A DNA stretch of 64,000 nucleotides from GCA-2693325 sp036343635 (GCA_036343635.1 JAYYVF010000088.1:12505-76504); one strand, 5' to 3'; shown: positions 54,020 through 63,954, counted from the first letter of the stretch. A program made the numbers and translations. Notes: a model not told the origin generated them from the sequence alone.

Positions 54020-54682
54020 TTAAACAATGTAGAAGGCTACAACAATAAAATGGCACATTGACCCTGCGATGACGAATAAATGCCAAATCTCATGGAATCC
54101 TATAATACCTGGCAGGGGGTTTGGTTTCTTCTTGACATAAATTAATGCGCCGAAAGAAAAAAATAGACCACCAGTCAACAGCCAGAAAAATGCAGTTTGC
54201 GGCATTTGGGTTAGCATTTGTTCAAAGGCCAAGCAGCTTAGCCAGCCCATTGAGACAAAAATACTGGCCGTTATCCACCGGGGCTTGTTCAGCGTAATTA
54301 ACGTGATGAGGACGCCGATTATCGAGATAATCCAGATTATGCCTAATAGCTCTTCCCGAAAAAAACCTGTAAAAAAATATTGGCAGATTGGAGTGTAACT
54401 GCCCGCGATGAGCAAGTAAATACTGGAATGGTCAATTCTACGTAGGAGGTCCGTTAGGCTCTTTTTGAGGTCGACCAAGTGATACACGGCACTTGCTAAG
54501 AAAGCAAAAATCAGACTCGCACCGTAGATAATTTTTGCTGTTGTTTGATCGCTGGAATTATTAGTTAATAAAAGCGGAAACAATATAGCGTAGACTGTCA
54601 TTGCAAATAGATGACTTAAACCACTAAACGGTTCGCGTAACGAAATTCCTAGGAATTTGCATCGTCTGATGGGTGGAAGCAT
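54020..54682 (-). CDS. Hemolysin III family (YqfA/PAQR-type) membrane protein
   Basis: 220 residues and seven membrane segments. The PAQR signature is clear: REPFSGLSHLFAM, FLASAVYHLVDLKKSLTDLL, RRIDHSSIYLLIAGSYTP and the final FHEIWHLFVIAGSMCHFIVV with metal-binding histidines. The family name is historical; true hemolytic activity is doubtful. The role may be lipid or zinc related. It is divergent from a fatty acid desaturase gene, so a common role in membrane fluidity is plausible but unproven. Confidence 0.9.
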   Translation of the reverse strand: MLPPIRRCKFLGISLREPFSGLSHLFAMTVYAILFPLLLTNNSSDQTTAKIIYGASLIFAFLASAVYHLVDLKKSLTDLLRRIDHSSIYLLIAGSYTPICQYFFTGFFREELLGIIWIISIIGVLITLITLNKPRWITASIFVSMGWLSCLAFEQMLTQMPQTAFFWLLTGGLFFSFGALIYVKKKPNPLPGIIGFHEIWHLFVIAGSMCHFIVVAFYIV

Positions 54683-54788
54683 TTTAGACCAAAAACGATT
54701 TGTATGGCAAGAATTTGCATAGTTTGTACTTGCGGAAAAATAGTCGGAATTTTTGCTGTCGGCAAGGTTGTTTGGGGTTCTTCCTGCC

Positions 54789-54817
54789 TTGATGGTATGT
54801 TTCGATGTGGCTATTAT
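54789..54817 (+). promoter_or_regulatory. Promoter of the fatty acid desaturase gene
   Basis: TTGATG (54789-54794), 17 bp and TATTAT (54812-54817) give a reasonable sigma-70-type promoter. Transcription from about 54824 leaves a leader of nearly 40 nt. No good Shine-Dalgarno is visible before the ATG at 54862. Confidence 0.45.
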
Positions 54818-54861
54818 TGCACGTTCGCAAAATCATTTATGTAAAGATTGGATAAACGTTT

Positions 54862-55878
54862 ATGGAGGAATCAAGACAAGACAAACGTCGTATTTCTTGG
54901 TATCGCACTAAAGTAGATCGAAACGTGTTGGCGGAATTAAACCAACGAAGTGATGTTTTGGGGACATTTCAAACCATAGGTTACCTAGGGGTATTAATGG
55001 CTACGGGAACATTGGCCTGGTGGACTACTTCACACAGTGCGTGGTATTGGAGTTTAGGTGTGTTCTTTCTCCATGGCACATGCTACGCTTTTATAATTAA
55101 CGGTTTTCACGAACTGGTTCACAGCAGCGTATTCCGGACCCAACGGCTCAATGTATTCTTTCTTTACTTGCTGAGTTTTTTAGGTTGGTATAATCCCATC
55201 CATTTTTGGGCGAGCCATACCGAACATCATAAGTATACATTGCATCCTCCAGATGATGGAGAAGTTGTTTTACCTGTCTATTTGACCCTCAAAGGTTTTC
55301 TGCGTGGAGCCTTTTTTGACCCACAAGGTGCATACGACCGCATATCCGGAACGATTCGACGGGGTTTTGCGGGTCATCTTAATCCGGGGTGGGATCAAAT
55401 TTTATTTCCGGTTGAGAATGAGGAAGGAAGAAGAAAACTTTTTCTTTGGGATCGGGTTATGACCCTTGGTCATGTTTTGCTTGTACTTATTTCTATCTAC
55501 ATGGGTTGGTGGCAATTGATAGTATTGGTCACACTTGGATCTTTTTATGGTGGTTTTCTATTCTTGTTGTGTAACAATGCCCAACATATCGGTTTGTCCG
55601 ATAACGTAGAGGATTTTCGCCTTTGTACACGTACGATCTTGTTGAATCCTATAGTTCGATTTTTGTATTGGCACATGAATTTCCATATTGAACACCATAT
55701 GTACGCAGCCGTTCCATGTTATCGTTTGGGAAGACTTCATCGAGAAATGGCTTACGATCTTCCTCCTTCGCCTCGCGGCCTCCTTTCAACGTGGCGCCAG
55801 ATAATCGAAATTCTCAGGCGCCAAGGAGAAGACCCGGATTATCAGTTTAAGCCTTCCTTGCCTAATGCAACTGCTTAA
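54862..55878 (+). CDS. Membrane fatty acid desaturase
   Basis: 338 residues with four or so membrane segments. Three histidine boxes bind the di-iron centre: HELVH (83-87), HTEHH (119-123) and HIEHH in HMNFHIEHHMYAAVP. The pattern is that of acyl-lipid desaturases and related hydroxylases. It introduces a double bond into a membrane acyl chain; regiospecificity is unknown. It has its own promoter and is divergent from the hemolysin III gene. Confidence 0.9.
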   Translation: MEESRQDKRRISWYRTKVDRNVLAELNQRSDVLGTFQTIGYLGVLMATGTLAWWTTSHSAWYWSLGVFFLHGTCYAFIINGFHELVHSSVFRTQRLNVFFLYLLSFLGWYNPIHFWASHTEHHKYTLHPPDDGEVVLPVYLTLKGFLRGAFFDPQGAYDRISGTIRRGFAGHLNPGWDQILFPVENEEGRRKLFLWDRVMTLGHVLLVLISIYMGWWQLIVLVTLGSFYGGFLFLLCNNAQHIGLSDNVEDFRLCTRTILLNPIVRFLYWHMNFHIEHHMYAAVPCYRLGRLHREMAYDLPPSPRGLLSTWRQIIEILRRQGEDPDYQFKPSLPNATA

Positions 55879-55928
55879 TCGCAGGGTGATCAATAGTCAA
55901 TTGTCGAAATAGTATTTCCATTTCTGAA

Positions 55929-57326
55929 TTATTTTGTTGGCGTGGTTTTCCTAAGCAAACAGGAAACTAACACCCCCAATAAAGGGAAGCCGGCAGCAGC
56001 AAAGAAGCTAACTCGATAAGCTTCGATTATACTAGCTCCTGTATCCAATTCCAGTTGTAGAAGTACTCCGGCAAGTGCAGTGCCCGTTGCGGCTCCTAAG
56101 AACCGACACATTCCATACAACCCTGCAGCGGCCCCTGCTCTTATTTCTTCTACGCTACTCATAACAATCTTGTGAAGGGTTGCTAACATCAGTCCGGCAG
56201 AGAATCCGTGCAGGCTAAGGGCGGAGCAGATATACCAGATTGACGTTTCACCTGAAAAACGAGAAAACGCAATTAGGGTCGTAGCTTGTCCTAGCAGGCC
56301 AAAAATCACCAACCAACGACCGTCGATTCGATCTGCTAAGCCACCGGCAATTCGGACTATGAGGGTCATTGAGCCTGCCCCGATCATTAGAATCCCCCCC
56401 AATTTAACTATGGGAATACCTTTGATATCGACTAGGTAGAGGGGGATTAGGAAGCCGATGGTACCCATTGATACCATTCTCATGGCCGCAGCAAATGTTC
56501 CAAGCAAAAATGTTTTATTTTCGAATAATTCTTTTGGGAGGAAGGGGGACGAATGATAATACACTCGCACAAGGAACGCGATCATTAGCACGGCCGAAGC
56601 AAAGATTAGCCGTACGTCTTTCATAGCTTCAACGCCAGTAATCGGTCCGCTCGATAAAAAGAAAATAAACGTGCATGCTGTGCCTGCTAAGAGCAAAACA
56701 CCCAGCCAATCAAAACGATAGAGTAGAGACCGCTTGTTTACTGGGGATTCTATTTCGGTTTTTGGGATTGTTCGGCTTATAATAACCAGGCCGACAAGGC
56801 CACTGAATAAAGGAGGTATAAATGCGGCTTCCCAACCCCACTTGCTTACGATAAAACCGGCAAGAAGTGGCCCTAAAAACCCGGTTAATGGACCGACGGT
56901 GCTCCATGTGCCTAACATTAAACCGCGTTGTTGCGGTGGAAATAATGAAGTTATAAGGCTTATACATAGTGGCATCATTCCCGAGAGACCAAACCCTTGT
57001 ATTGCACGTCCAAGTAGAAGATCGGAAAGTTGCGTCGTTTGTAAAACAATTCCGGTTCCCAAGGTATACATTGCGATGCCGATTAATAGTAAGCGTCTAG
57101 TACCAAAGTGATCGCTAAGTCGTCCAAGTACCGGCATCAGCATCATAAAGGGCATGGTAAAAGAAACATCTATCCATGCGGCAACGTCTGCAGTTAAAGC
57201 AAACTGATCTCGGATCACCGGCAGGGCAACGCGTGACATAGTGGAAAGTAACGGCATGAGCATGGCAGGGAGCATGAGTCCCACAAGAATCGCTCGGTGT
57301 TTTTTAGGTGTTTTTTCCGATATCAT
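55929..57326 (-). CDS. MFS transporter, DHA2-like (14 membrane segments)
   Basis: 465 residues. Motif A is GRLSDHFGTRRLL and motif C-like GPLTGFLGPLLAGFIV supports a proton-coupled exporter of the drug-resistance (EmrB/QacA) group. N-terminal LLSTMSRVALPVIRDQF is typical. It probably exports small molecules. No ribosome-binding site is visible at the ATG. It converges on the desaturase gene with 50 bases between stops. Confidence 0.88.
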   Translation of the reverse strand: MISEKTPKKHRAILVGLMLPAMLMPLLSTMSRVALPVIRDQFALTADVAAWIDVSFTMPFMMLMPVLGRLSDHFGTRRLLLIGIAMYTLGTGIVLQTTQLSDLLLGRAIQGFGLSGMMPLCISLITSLFPPQQRGLMLGTWSTVGPLTGFLGPLLAGFIVSKWGWEAAFIPPLFSGLVGLVIISRTIPKTEIESPVNKRSLLYRFDWLGVLLLAGTACTFIFFLSSGPITGVEAMKDVRLIFASAVLMIAFLVRVYYHSSPFLPKELFENKTFLLGTFAAAMRMVSMGTIGFLIPLYLVDIKGIPIVKLGGILMIGAGSMTLIVRIAGGLADRIDGRWLVIFGLLGQATTLIAFSRFSGETSIWYICSALSLHGFSAGLMLATLHKIVMSSVEEIRAGAAAGLYGMCRFLGAATGTALAGVLLQLELDTGASIIEAYRVSFFAAAGFPLLGVLVSCLLRKTTPTK

Positions 57327-57571
57327 TTGTTATTACAAAATGGTTTTTTTTGGATCTCTATATATTAGGTGTTTTTTCTGTTCTTGATAGGGTTGATTCT
57401 CTACATCGTCAAAAACGATGTTCGGGACTTCTATTTCTTTCGGTATAGGATCACGTTTTTTATAATTATCTGTGATGCTGGGTTGTTTATGAACGGTGAG
57501 ATAAAGCAAACTTATGGATATGAAGATTTTCTGAAGCAAAAACTGCTAATCATAATTCGGGAGAATCGCGC

Positions 57572-58708
57572 ATGTTAACTCGGGAAGGTTGTCATGAAAG
57601 GCAAGAAAGGCTACGTAAGCAGCTTAGGGAGCAAAAGGTTGATGCCATAGCCCTCGTTCATCCGTTGGAGATCTACTATTTTACCGGAATGTTACTTCCT
57701 GAACAGTTCCCAGGTCAACCGGCACTGTTATGGATTGATGCACACGACGACAGCTTCCTTGTCGCCCACTCTGATGAGCAAAATCCGTTGGTGAATAATA
57801 TTTGCCTGTATCAAAGCAGTATAGGTGGTACCGTAAATTCTTATTTACGTGAGCAGGTAAGTGAGTTGGTTTTGGACTGTCTTAAAGGTCGTCATTTTGG
57901 GACAGCAAGAATCGGTTATCAGCGCGAATTTATGCCAAATATTTTTTCTCAACATGTTGAAGAGGGTATCGGCTCAGTTTCCGAATGGGTCGCGATGGAC
58001 GGCTTCTTGTATCAGATGCAGGAAGTCAAGGATGATGACGAACTTCAATTGATTCGAAAAGCGATCGAAGTTGACTTGGCTGCTTATACCGCGGCTCAAT
58101 CTGTCATCAGGCCGGGAGTTAATGAGCTGGAGGTGTTAGGTGCTGCTCAACAGGCTGCTCATTTGGCTGCCGGAGAAAAAGTTTTTCACGATGGGGATTA
58201 TCGCTCCGGTGAGATGGGTGGTTTTGCCAGAGATCGAAAGATAGAAGAGGGCGAGCTATATATTATAGATGCATGGGCCATATATCGAGGTTATTGGTCA
58301 GATTTGTGTCGTACGTTTTCTGTGGGTGAACCAACAGACATTCAAGAGTCTATTTACGAACACGTACGATCTTTTCACGATCAAATAGGTAACTATCTAC
58401 AGCCTGGCAAAGATAGTTGTGAGTGTGCAAAAGCTATGGATGAACACATTCGCCAACACACCGCCCTAAGTGAGGTAGGCTTGGGCCATCATGGTGGTCA
58501 TACTATCGGCCTGCGCGCACATCAGATGCCGGATGTTAATCTAACGCGAGGAGGTGCGTTCCGAGTGGGTCAGGTGGTGTCCATTGAACCGGGTTCATAT
58601 ATCCCCGAAGCACGGGCGGGTGTTCGTTTAGAAAACATGTATCTGATCACAGATGATGGTCCAGAGAATTTGTCTGTTTATCCCATGGACATTCGTCCAC
58701 AGCGATGA
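57572..58708 (+). CDS. M24-family peptidase (Xaa-Pro aminopeptidase/creatinase-like)
   Basis: 378 residues. A creatinase N-terminal domain (RLRKQLREQKVDAIALVHPL) precedes the pita-bread fold. Metal ligands are Asp in YIIDAWAIYRG and WSDLCRTFSVG, His in LGHHGGHTIGLR, Glu in VSIEPGSY and Glu in GVRLENMYLIT; the first Asp pair is spaced normally. It may act as a prolidase, but members of this clade are also found in sugar or amide catabolic clusters. The 245 bases upstream hold no convincing gene. Its stop overlaps the next start (ATGA). Confidence 0.88.
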   Translation: MLTREGCHERQERLRKQLREQKVDAIALVHPLEIYYFTGMLLPEQFPGQPALLWIDAHDDSFLVAHSDEQNPLVNNICLYQSSIGGTVNSYLREQVSELVLDCLKGRHFGTARIGYQREFMPNIFSQHVEEGIGSVSEWVAMDGFLYQMQEVKDDDELQLIRKAIEVDLAAYTAAQSVIRPGVNELEVLGAAQQAAHLAAGEKVFHDGDYRSGEMGGFARDRKIEEGELYIIDAWAIYRGYWSDLCRTFSVGEPTDIQESIYEHVRSFHDQIGNYLQPGKDSCECAKAMDEHIRQHTALSEVGLGHHGGHTIGLRAHQMPDVNLTRGGAFRVGQVVSIEPGSYIPEARAGVRLENMYLITDDGPENLSVYPMDIRPQR

Positions 58709-59517
58709 TAGAATCGATTCCGGATCGCAACGAGATTCTCGCGTTTGCCGTTCAGTTGAGCAAAGATGCTGGCTTGCTAGTTAAAGAAGCGCGGAGAAAT
58801 GATGAGCTGGATGTTGGTTATAAAGATCAAATTGAGCTCGTTACTTCTGCGGATATAGCGGCTGATGAGTTAATATGTTCATCGTTGAAAGCAAAATATC
58901 CCGGACATTTTATTTTGTCAGAAGAATCTTCTCCTGGCTCAGCAGAGTCCGAAATTCTTGAGGGGCCAACGTGGATAATTGATCCGATCGATGGGACCGT
59001 CAACTTTGCGTATAATCAGCCTCAGGTAGCCATATCGATAGCGTTTTCATTTGGAGGCGTAGTAGAGGTTGGGATAGTTCATTGCCCATTTTTGGGTGAA
59101 ACCTTCTCGGCGATTCGGGAAGGGGGAGCCTATTTAAATGGCGAAAAAATAAAAACTAAGTGCTGTGAAGAATTAGAGCTTGCGTTAGTTGCAACGGGAT
59201 TCCCTTATCAACGTGAAAGTCGTCCAGAGGTTGTCGAGCGCCTTAGTAGAATATTGAGCAACTGCCGCGACATTCGTCGGTGTGGTGCGGCGGCGATAGA
59301 TATTTGCTGGGTTGGTATGGGTAGGATAGATGCTTACTATGAGACTGTTCAAGCTTGGGATCTTGCCGCTGGATGTCTGGTTGCTCGCGAAGCTGGTGCG
59401 AGGGTTGGCCATTTGAGTCCCGTTCCGGAAGGTGTGTTTAGTGATTTGTGGGGAAAGGACTTGGTTGTTGCCTCGCCAGCAATTTATGACGATTTATGCG
59501 ATGTCCTGATAGGTTAA
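58705..59517 (+). CDS. Inositol monophosphatase family phosphatase
   Basis: 270 residues. Metal-site motifs are LSEESSPGSAESE, WIIDPIDGTVNFAYN (DPIDGT, Asp93 and Asp96) and the late WDLAAGCLVAREAGAR. It dephosphorylates inositol phosphates, histidinol phosphate or similar compounds with magnesium. It is translationally coupled to the M24 gene by a 4-base overlap, and a MR/MLE-type gene follows after 57 bases. Confidence 0.9.
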   Translation: MIESIPDRNEILAFAVQLSKDAGLLVKEARRNDELDVGYKDQIELVTSADIAADELICSSLKAKYPGHFILSEESSPGSAESEILEGPTWIIDPIDGTVNFAYNQPQVAISIAFSFGGVVEVGIVHCPFLGETFSAIREGGAYLNGEKIKTKCCEELELALVATGFPYQRESRPEVVERLSRILSNCRDIRRCGAAAIDICWVGMGRIDAYYETVQAWDLAAGCLVAREAGARVGHLSPVPEGVFSDLWGKDLVVASPAIYDDLCDVLIG

Positions 59518-59574
59518 AAGTTGTGATCGGAATGAGTTTAGTAAGGACCAAATAAAGAGAGATAGGAAAATCAA

Positions 59575-60738
59575 ATGAAAATCAGTGATGTAAAAACCTT
59601 CCCTACGTGGGTTGGTGGACGTAACCAGCTTGTTGTAAAAGTCGAAACGGACGAGGGAATACACGGTTGGGGTGAATCGGGATTGTCCGGTCGAGAGTTG
59701 GCTGTGGCGGCAGCCGTGCATCATTATCGAGAGTTTTTAATCGGTCGTGACCCGCGGCAGATGGGCGCGCTCTGGCAGGAAATGTATCGGAGTCAATACT
59801 TTGAAGGGGGCCGGGTCCTAACGGCGGCAATATCGGCTATAGATATTGCTCTGTACGATATTGCTGGTAAGGCTCTTGGTGTTCCTGTCTATCAATTATT
59901 AGGAGGCAAACAACGAGACCGTGTTCCATGTTTTGCTACTACCGGGGCGGATAGCTCTGAAAAACTGATAGAAAATTGCAAAGAGCTCATACGGTTGGGT
60001 TGGGACGTAATAAGATTAGGAGGAGCGTCTGGAAGACGAAAATACGATGATCCTTTGGTCTACGAACCGAGAGAAACAATCGGTGTCACGGCTGAATGGT
60101 TTATTAAATTACGCGATGAGATCGGGTCGGATCCTGTGCTTGGCATTGATTACCATCATCGGTTGTCGGTAGCAGAGGCTGCTTCATTTTGTCAACGGAT
60201 GCCGTCGGGTACACTAGATTTTATAGAAGAGCCTATACGTGACGAGTCGCCGGAGGCCTACGAAAGTCTGCGCACTATGGTGGATATTCCCTTTGCAATT
60301 GGTGAGGAGTTCGCCAGCAAATGGCAATTTATGCCGTATATTGAGCGTGGAATTACACAGTTTGCACGAATAGACGTTTGCAATGTGGGTGGGTTTACCG
60401 AATCGATGAAAGTTGCAGGTATGGCAGAGGCGCATTACATAGATTTGATGCCCCACAATCCACTTGGACCAATTTGTACGGCGGCTTCCGTACACTTGGC
60501 GGCTGCAGTTCCTAACTTTGCCTGGCTTGAGCATCGTGTGACTCCTGGGGAGAAGAGTAATTCGCAAGATCACGATCTCTTTCCACAGCAGGTGGAATTA
60601 GAGGGATCTACGTTGATCGTTCCCGAAGTTCCGGGTCTCGGTGTTGAGTTTGACGAGAAGTTGGCCGGCAGTCAGGAATTCAAATATTGGGAAGCTCCTC
60701 ATTTGAGGCGCCAGGATGGGTCTTACACAAACTGGTAA
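59575..60738 (+). CDS. Enolase-superfamily dehydratase (MR/MLE type, galactonate dehydratase-like)
   Basis: 387 residues. The capping domain has VETDEGIHGWGESGLSGREL. Barrel landmarks are GIDYHHRLSV, DFIEEPIRDESPEAY and IGEEFASKWQF (metal ligands), and DLMPHNPLGPICTAASVHLA near the end. The HNPLGP block is typical of D-galactonate or related sugar-acid dehydratases. The exact sugar acid is not certain. The same-strand neighbours suggest a degradation operon. Confidence 0.9.
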   Translation: MKISDVKTFPTWVGGRNQLVVKVETDEGIHGWGESGLSGRELAVAAAVHHYREFLIGRDPRQMGALWQEMYRSQYFEGGRVLTAAISAIDIALYDIAGKALGVPVYQLLGGKQRDRVPCFATTGADSSEKLIENCKELIRLGWDVIRLGGASGRRKYDDPLVYEPRETIGVTAEWFIKLRDEIGSDPVLGIDYHHRLSVAEAASFCQRMPSGTLDFIEEPIRDESPEAYESLRTMVDIPFAIGEEFASKWQFMPYIERGITQFARIDVCNVGGFTESMKVAGMAEAHYIDLMPHNPLGPICTAASVHLAAAVPNFAWLEHRVTPGEKSNSQDHDLFPQQVELEGSTLIVPEVPGLGVEFDEKLAGSQEFKYWEAPHLRRQDGSYTNW

Positions 60739-60756
60739 TATAGATACGGTGGTTTT

Positions 60757-61962
60757 ATGGAAGTAATGGAACGTCGTATTAGGGCTCGATTAGACGAGGT
60801 TGTCGAATTACGTCGAGATTTGCACGAGTACCCTGAATTAGCGTATACGGAGATCCGCACAGCCGACGCTATAGTTGAAAAATTAAAGAATGTAAAAGGG
60901 CTACAATTGCAGAAGGGGCTGGCAGGAACCGGGCTTGTGGCGACACTCGGGACAGATTTACGGGGACCGTGTCTCGCACTTAGAGCTGATATGGATGGGC
61001 TGCCAATAAACGAAGAGGGAAACAAAGCGTATAAGTCAAAAGTAGAGGGAAAGATGCACGCATGCGGGCACGACGGCCACATGGCGTGTCTTGTTGGAGC
61101 GGCGATGGTTTTAAGTGAGTGTGTGGACGAGTTGAAGGGGCCGGTGAAATTCATTTTTCAGCCTGCTGAAGAAGGAGGTGCCGGAGGTAGAAGAATGTGT
61201 GAAGAAGGTGTCTTGGAAAACCCATCGGTTGACGCAATTTTTGGCTTGCACGGCACACCTGACTTACAAATAGGACAGATTTATTTACGTACGGGCACCA
61301 TGTTAGCCAGTGCCGATGAATTTTCCATAAAGGTAGAAGGTCTTGGGGCACACGCAGCGTTTCCACATCAGGGTGTTGATTCAGTTTATGTCGCCTCACA
61401 AATCGTGGTAGCACTTCAGTCGATAGTTGCTCGGAACACGGACCCACTGGACAGCGTAGTTGTAACTGTTGGTAAGATTTCTGCGGGGTCCACCAGTAAT
61501 GTCATTCCACAGACGGCAGAGCTTTTAGGCACCGTAAGAGCTCTGACAGAGGATACTCGGCAAGAAACCCTTTCTCTTATTAAACGTGTTGTAGAGCACA
61601 CGGCGAGTGCATACGGGGCGAAAGCTAAGCTTGTTATTAATCAGGATGGTTATCCTCCCACCAATAACGATCCGAAGGCGCGTTCGGTTGTTGAGCATGT
61701 TGTGGAAGAAGTCCTTGGGGAAAGCATCGAAGCCGTTGAATTGGAACGTCCTATAATGGGTGCCGAAGATTTTGCATTTTACGGTCAACGTATTCCGGCG
61801 TTTTTCTTTGCCTTGGGATTACGAGATGAAGGTGCGGACGACTATCCGATGTTGCACCAACCCAATTTTGATTTTAATGACAACGCTCTGATTTACGGAA
61901 TTCAAATGCACGTAGCGATTGCCCGTCACTTTGGATTTTTTTGGGAAAGAGACTTGGCTTAG
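60757..61962 (+). CDS. M20-family amidohydrolase (hippurate/IAA-amino acid hydrolase type)
   Basis: 401 residues. Zinc-site motifs are MHACGHDGHMACLVGAAM, FQPAEEGGAGGRRM (catalytic Glu pair) and LERPIMGAEDFAFYGQ (late His/Glu region). A dimerisation lid lies between about 180 and 290. Such enzymes remove N-acyl groups from amino acids. The stop overlaps the stop of the convergent epimerase gene by 4 bases (TTAG). Confidence 0.92.
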   Translation: MEVMERRIRARLDEVVELRRDLHEYPELAYTEIRTADAIVEKLKNVKGLQLQKGLAGTGLVATLGTDLRGPCLALRADMDGLPINEEGNKAYKSKVEGKMHACGHDGHMACLVGAAMVLSECVDELKGPVKFIFQPAEEGGAGGRRMCEEGVLENPSVDAIFGLHGTPDLQIGQIYLRTGTMLASADEFSIKVEGLGAHAAFPHQGVDSVYVASQIVVALQSIVARNTDPLDSVVVTVGKISAGSTSNVIPQTAELLGTVRALTEDTRQETLSLIKRVVEHTASAYGAKAKLVINQDGYPPTNNDPKARSVVEHVVEEVLGESIEAVELERPIMGAEDFAFYGQRIPAFFFALGLRDEGADDYPMLHQPNFDFNDNALIYGIQMHVAIARHFGFFWERDLA

Positions 61963-62870
61963 CGGTTTTTTTCTTCAGAGAATACATCGTCCATTGGGTT
62001 ATAGTTCAAATATTTTCGTGTTGGTTTCAAGTCCCATGGCATGTCAGCATTATCTGACATGCCGTTAACTATAATTGCGTTGTTTGGCCACGTATGATTT
62101 TCTGCTTCGATGGCTTGTTGGAACAGATGACAGAAATCTCGGTTTGACAGCCACATCTGTTTGAACCAGCGGTCTGTGTTATTGTTTTCGGCGTGGTTTT
62201 GTTTGAGGGTAGGTGTGCCGGTTGCCGACAACGTCGAGGTTTCGTTCGCTCCGGGTTGACACCAGCCAATGCGTATGGAAACGAACGAAGTTGAGTTTGC
62301 AGAGCGCTTTCCTAAGAAATCACACAAGCGCTCGCCCGCCCACTTGGCCGAAGCGTATCTTGTTGAATCAATGTCCTTGGTCCCCGAATTCCATACCGTG
62401 CCGACGGCCGGGTCAAGGTCCGGGCTCAACGATCCTGGAGACATCTTTTCGTCTTTATACTGACCCATAACATGATTCGATGTGGCGAAAACATATCTAT
62501 TGGTAAGAGGACTTTCCTCTGCCGCGTGGGCCGTGTTTATGTTTATTATCAACGAGGTGTCTGCATCCGACCAGGATGCATCCGGGTAAGGGTTCTGTGC
62601 AGCAAAGTGAACGACGACCTCTGACCGATCAAATGCATCTCGCCAGCGTAAATCTTCCCAGTCACTCAAGTCACATTCAACCCATTCAATCTCAACATCG
62701 CGTTCACCGACACAATCAAGCATGGAGGACCGATGCATTTCTTCGGGAGGCTTTCTGTCTAATGCAATCAGGTGTTTCACTTGACTGTTAGCCGCTAAAT
62801 GTTGAAGTAGCTTGTTCCCCAGGTTGCCCAGTGCCCCTGTGACGGCTACGCTACGGACATGACGAGACAT
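61959..62870 (-). CDS. NAD-dependent epimerase/dehydratase family protein
   Basis: 303 residues from the ATG at 62870; a longer in-frame reading to 62924 overlaps the lactonase gene. The dinucleotide motif is VAVTGALGNLGNKLLQHL, and residues VVHFAAQNPYPDASW and YASAKWAGERLCDFLG give the YxxxK catalytic pair. It resembles uronate dehydrogenase-type epimerases that oxidise sugar acids. The lactonase gene precedes it by 4 bases, a combination that would oxidise a uronate and open the lactone. That pathway is inferred. Confidence 0.87.
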   Translation of the reverse strand: MSRHVRSVAVTGALGNLGNKLLQHLAANSQVKHLIALDRKPPEEMHRSSMLDCVGERDVEIEWVECDLSDWEDLRWRDAFDRSEVVVHFAAQNPYPDASWSDADTSLIININTAHAAEESPLTNRYVFATSNHVMGQYKDEKMSPGSLSPDLDPAVGTVWNSGTKDIDSTRYASAKWAGERLCDFLGKRSANSTSFVSIRIGWCQPGANETSTLSATGTPTLKQNHAENNNTDRWFKQMWLSNRDFCHLFQQAIEAENHTWPNNAIIVNGMSDNADMPWDLKPTRKYLNYNPMDDVFSEEKNR

Positions 62871-62874
62871 CTTC

Positions 62875-63954
62875 TTAACTAACCGATGCGAATTTGATAC
62901 ATACCGGACGCGGAACGTGTGCAACCTCTCCGGTGGATGTCAACGATCCGGTTTCCGGATTTATTTTAAAAGTATAGATATCTCCAGTGTCTTGATTTGC
63001 TGCCAGCAGAAAACTACCGGACGGATCAATGCCAAAATTGCGTGGGTTTTTTCCTCCGGTGGGGACGTGTCCAACTACATCAAGTTGGCCGGTGTTTTGG
63101 TCTATGGCACATATTACGAGGCTGTCGTGGCCTCGATTAGAGCCGTATAAAAACTTACCATTTGGGTGCACATGGATGTCCGCGGTATGACTGGTGCCAG
63201 TAAATTCCGCGGGTAAAGTCGGAACAGATCCTGTGGGCTCCAACGTTCCACCGTCAGCATTATAATTGTAAGAGACGATGGTGTTTCCAATTTCGTTAAT
63301 AACAAAAGCGAATTGGTTATTTGGATGAAAATCGAAGTGGCGCGGTCCCTGGCCGGGGTCTACCGATTGATAAGGCTGCGAGTTGGGTTGTAGTTTTCCC
63401 TTTTCCAGGTCAAGATTATAAATCATAATCTTATCCATGCCCAAGTCAGGCGCGTAAGCGTAACGGTTGTTGGGTGCGATCATGATAGAATGGGCGTGTG
63501 GCTCTTGTTGACGGTCCGGGTTGACACTCGATCCCTCGTGTTGGATGAAGTCACTTGCCTCGAGAAGTGCTCCGTCGTCTTTTGTTGGCAGTACCGCTAC
63601 GCTTCCTCCTCCGTAATTGGCCACCAACACATACTGTCCCCCTGCGTCTACGCTCAAGTGGCACGGGCCTGGTCCGACGGTAGATTCTGTATTGATATAT
63701 TTTAGCGAACCATCTTCTTGATTTATTGAATAGGCTCCTACTGCACCTCCAGGTTGCCCGTTTGTTTCGCTCACCTCGCCTATCGCGTACAAAAAGCGCC
63801 CGTCTGGAGATAGATCTAAAAACGAAGGGTTTTCAATCTCTCCGTGTGAGCTTATCTGAGTCAAAGCTCCCGTCGACATATCTAGTCTGTGTGCGTAAAT
63901 ACCTTCGCTGCCATCGCCGGAATATGTGCCGATGTAGATACGATAATTATCCAT
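62875..63954 (-). CDS. Lactonase family protein (YbhE/6-phosphogluconolactonase type)
   Basis: 359 residues, a seven-bladed propeller of the YbhE family: YRIYIGTYSGDGSEGIYAHR, PCHLSVDAGGQYVLVANYGG, YAPDLGMDKIMIYNL and FVINEIGNTIVSYNY. These enzymes hydrolyse 6-phosphogluconolactone or other sugar lactones in the cytoplasm. GGAGG lies nine bases before the ATG. The following epimerase-family gene on the same strand is probably co-transcribed. Confidence 0.9.
   Translation of the reverse strand: MDNYRIYIGTYSGDGSEGIYAHRLDMSTGALTQISSHGEIENPSFLDLSPDGRFLYAIGEVSETNGQPGGAVGAYSINQEDGSLKYINTESTVGPGPCHLSVDAGGQYVLVANYGGGSVAVLPTKDDGALLEASDFIQHEGSSVNPDRQQEPHAHSIMIAPNNRYAYAPDLGMDKIMIYNLDLEKGKLQPNSQPYQSVDPGQGPRHFDFHPNNQFAFVINEIGNTIVSYNYNADGGTLEPTGSVPTLPAEFTGTSHTADIHVHPNGKFLYGSNRGHDSLVICAIDQNTGQLDVVGHVPTGGKNPRNFGIDPSGSFLLAANQDTGDIYTFKINPETGSLTSTGEVAHVPRPVCIKFASVS

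Noticed and set aside
57404..57420. Hairpin CATCGT/ACGATG
   Set aside because: Only a 6-bp stem and no U-tract on either strand, so not called a terminator.
57333..57578. Two small opposing ORFs upstream of the M24 gene (57333-57539 minus, 57369-57578 plus)
   Set aside because: They overlap each other, lack ribosome-binding sites and resemble no family I recognise; the AT-rich sequence makes chance ORFs likely.
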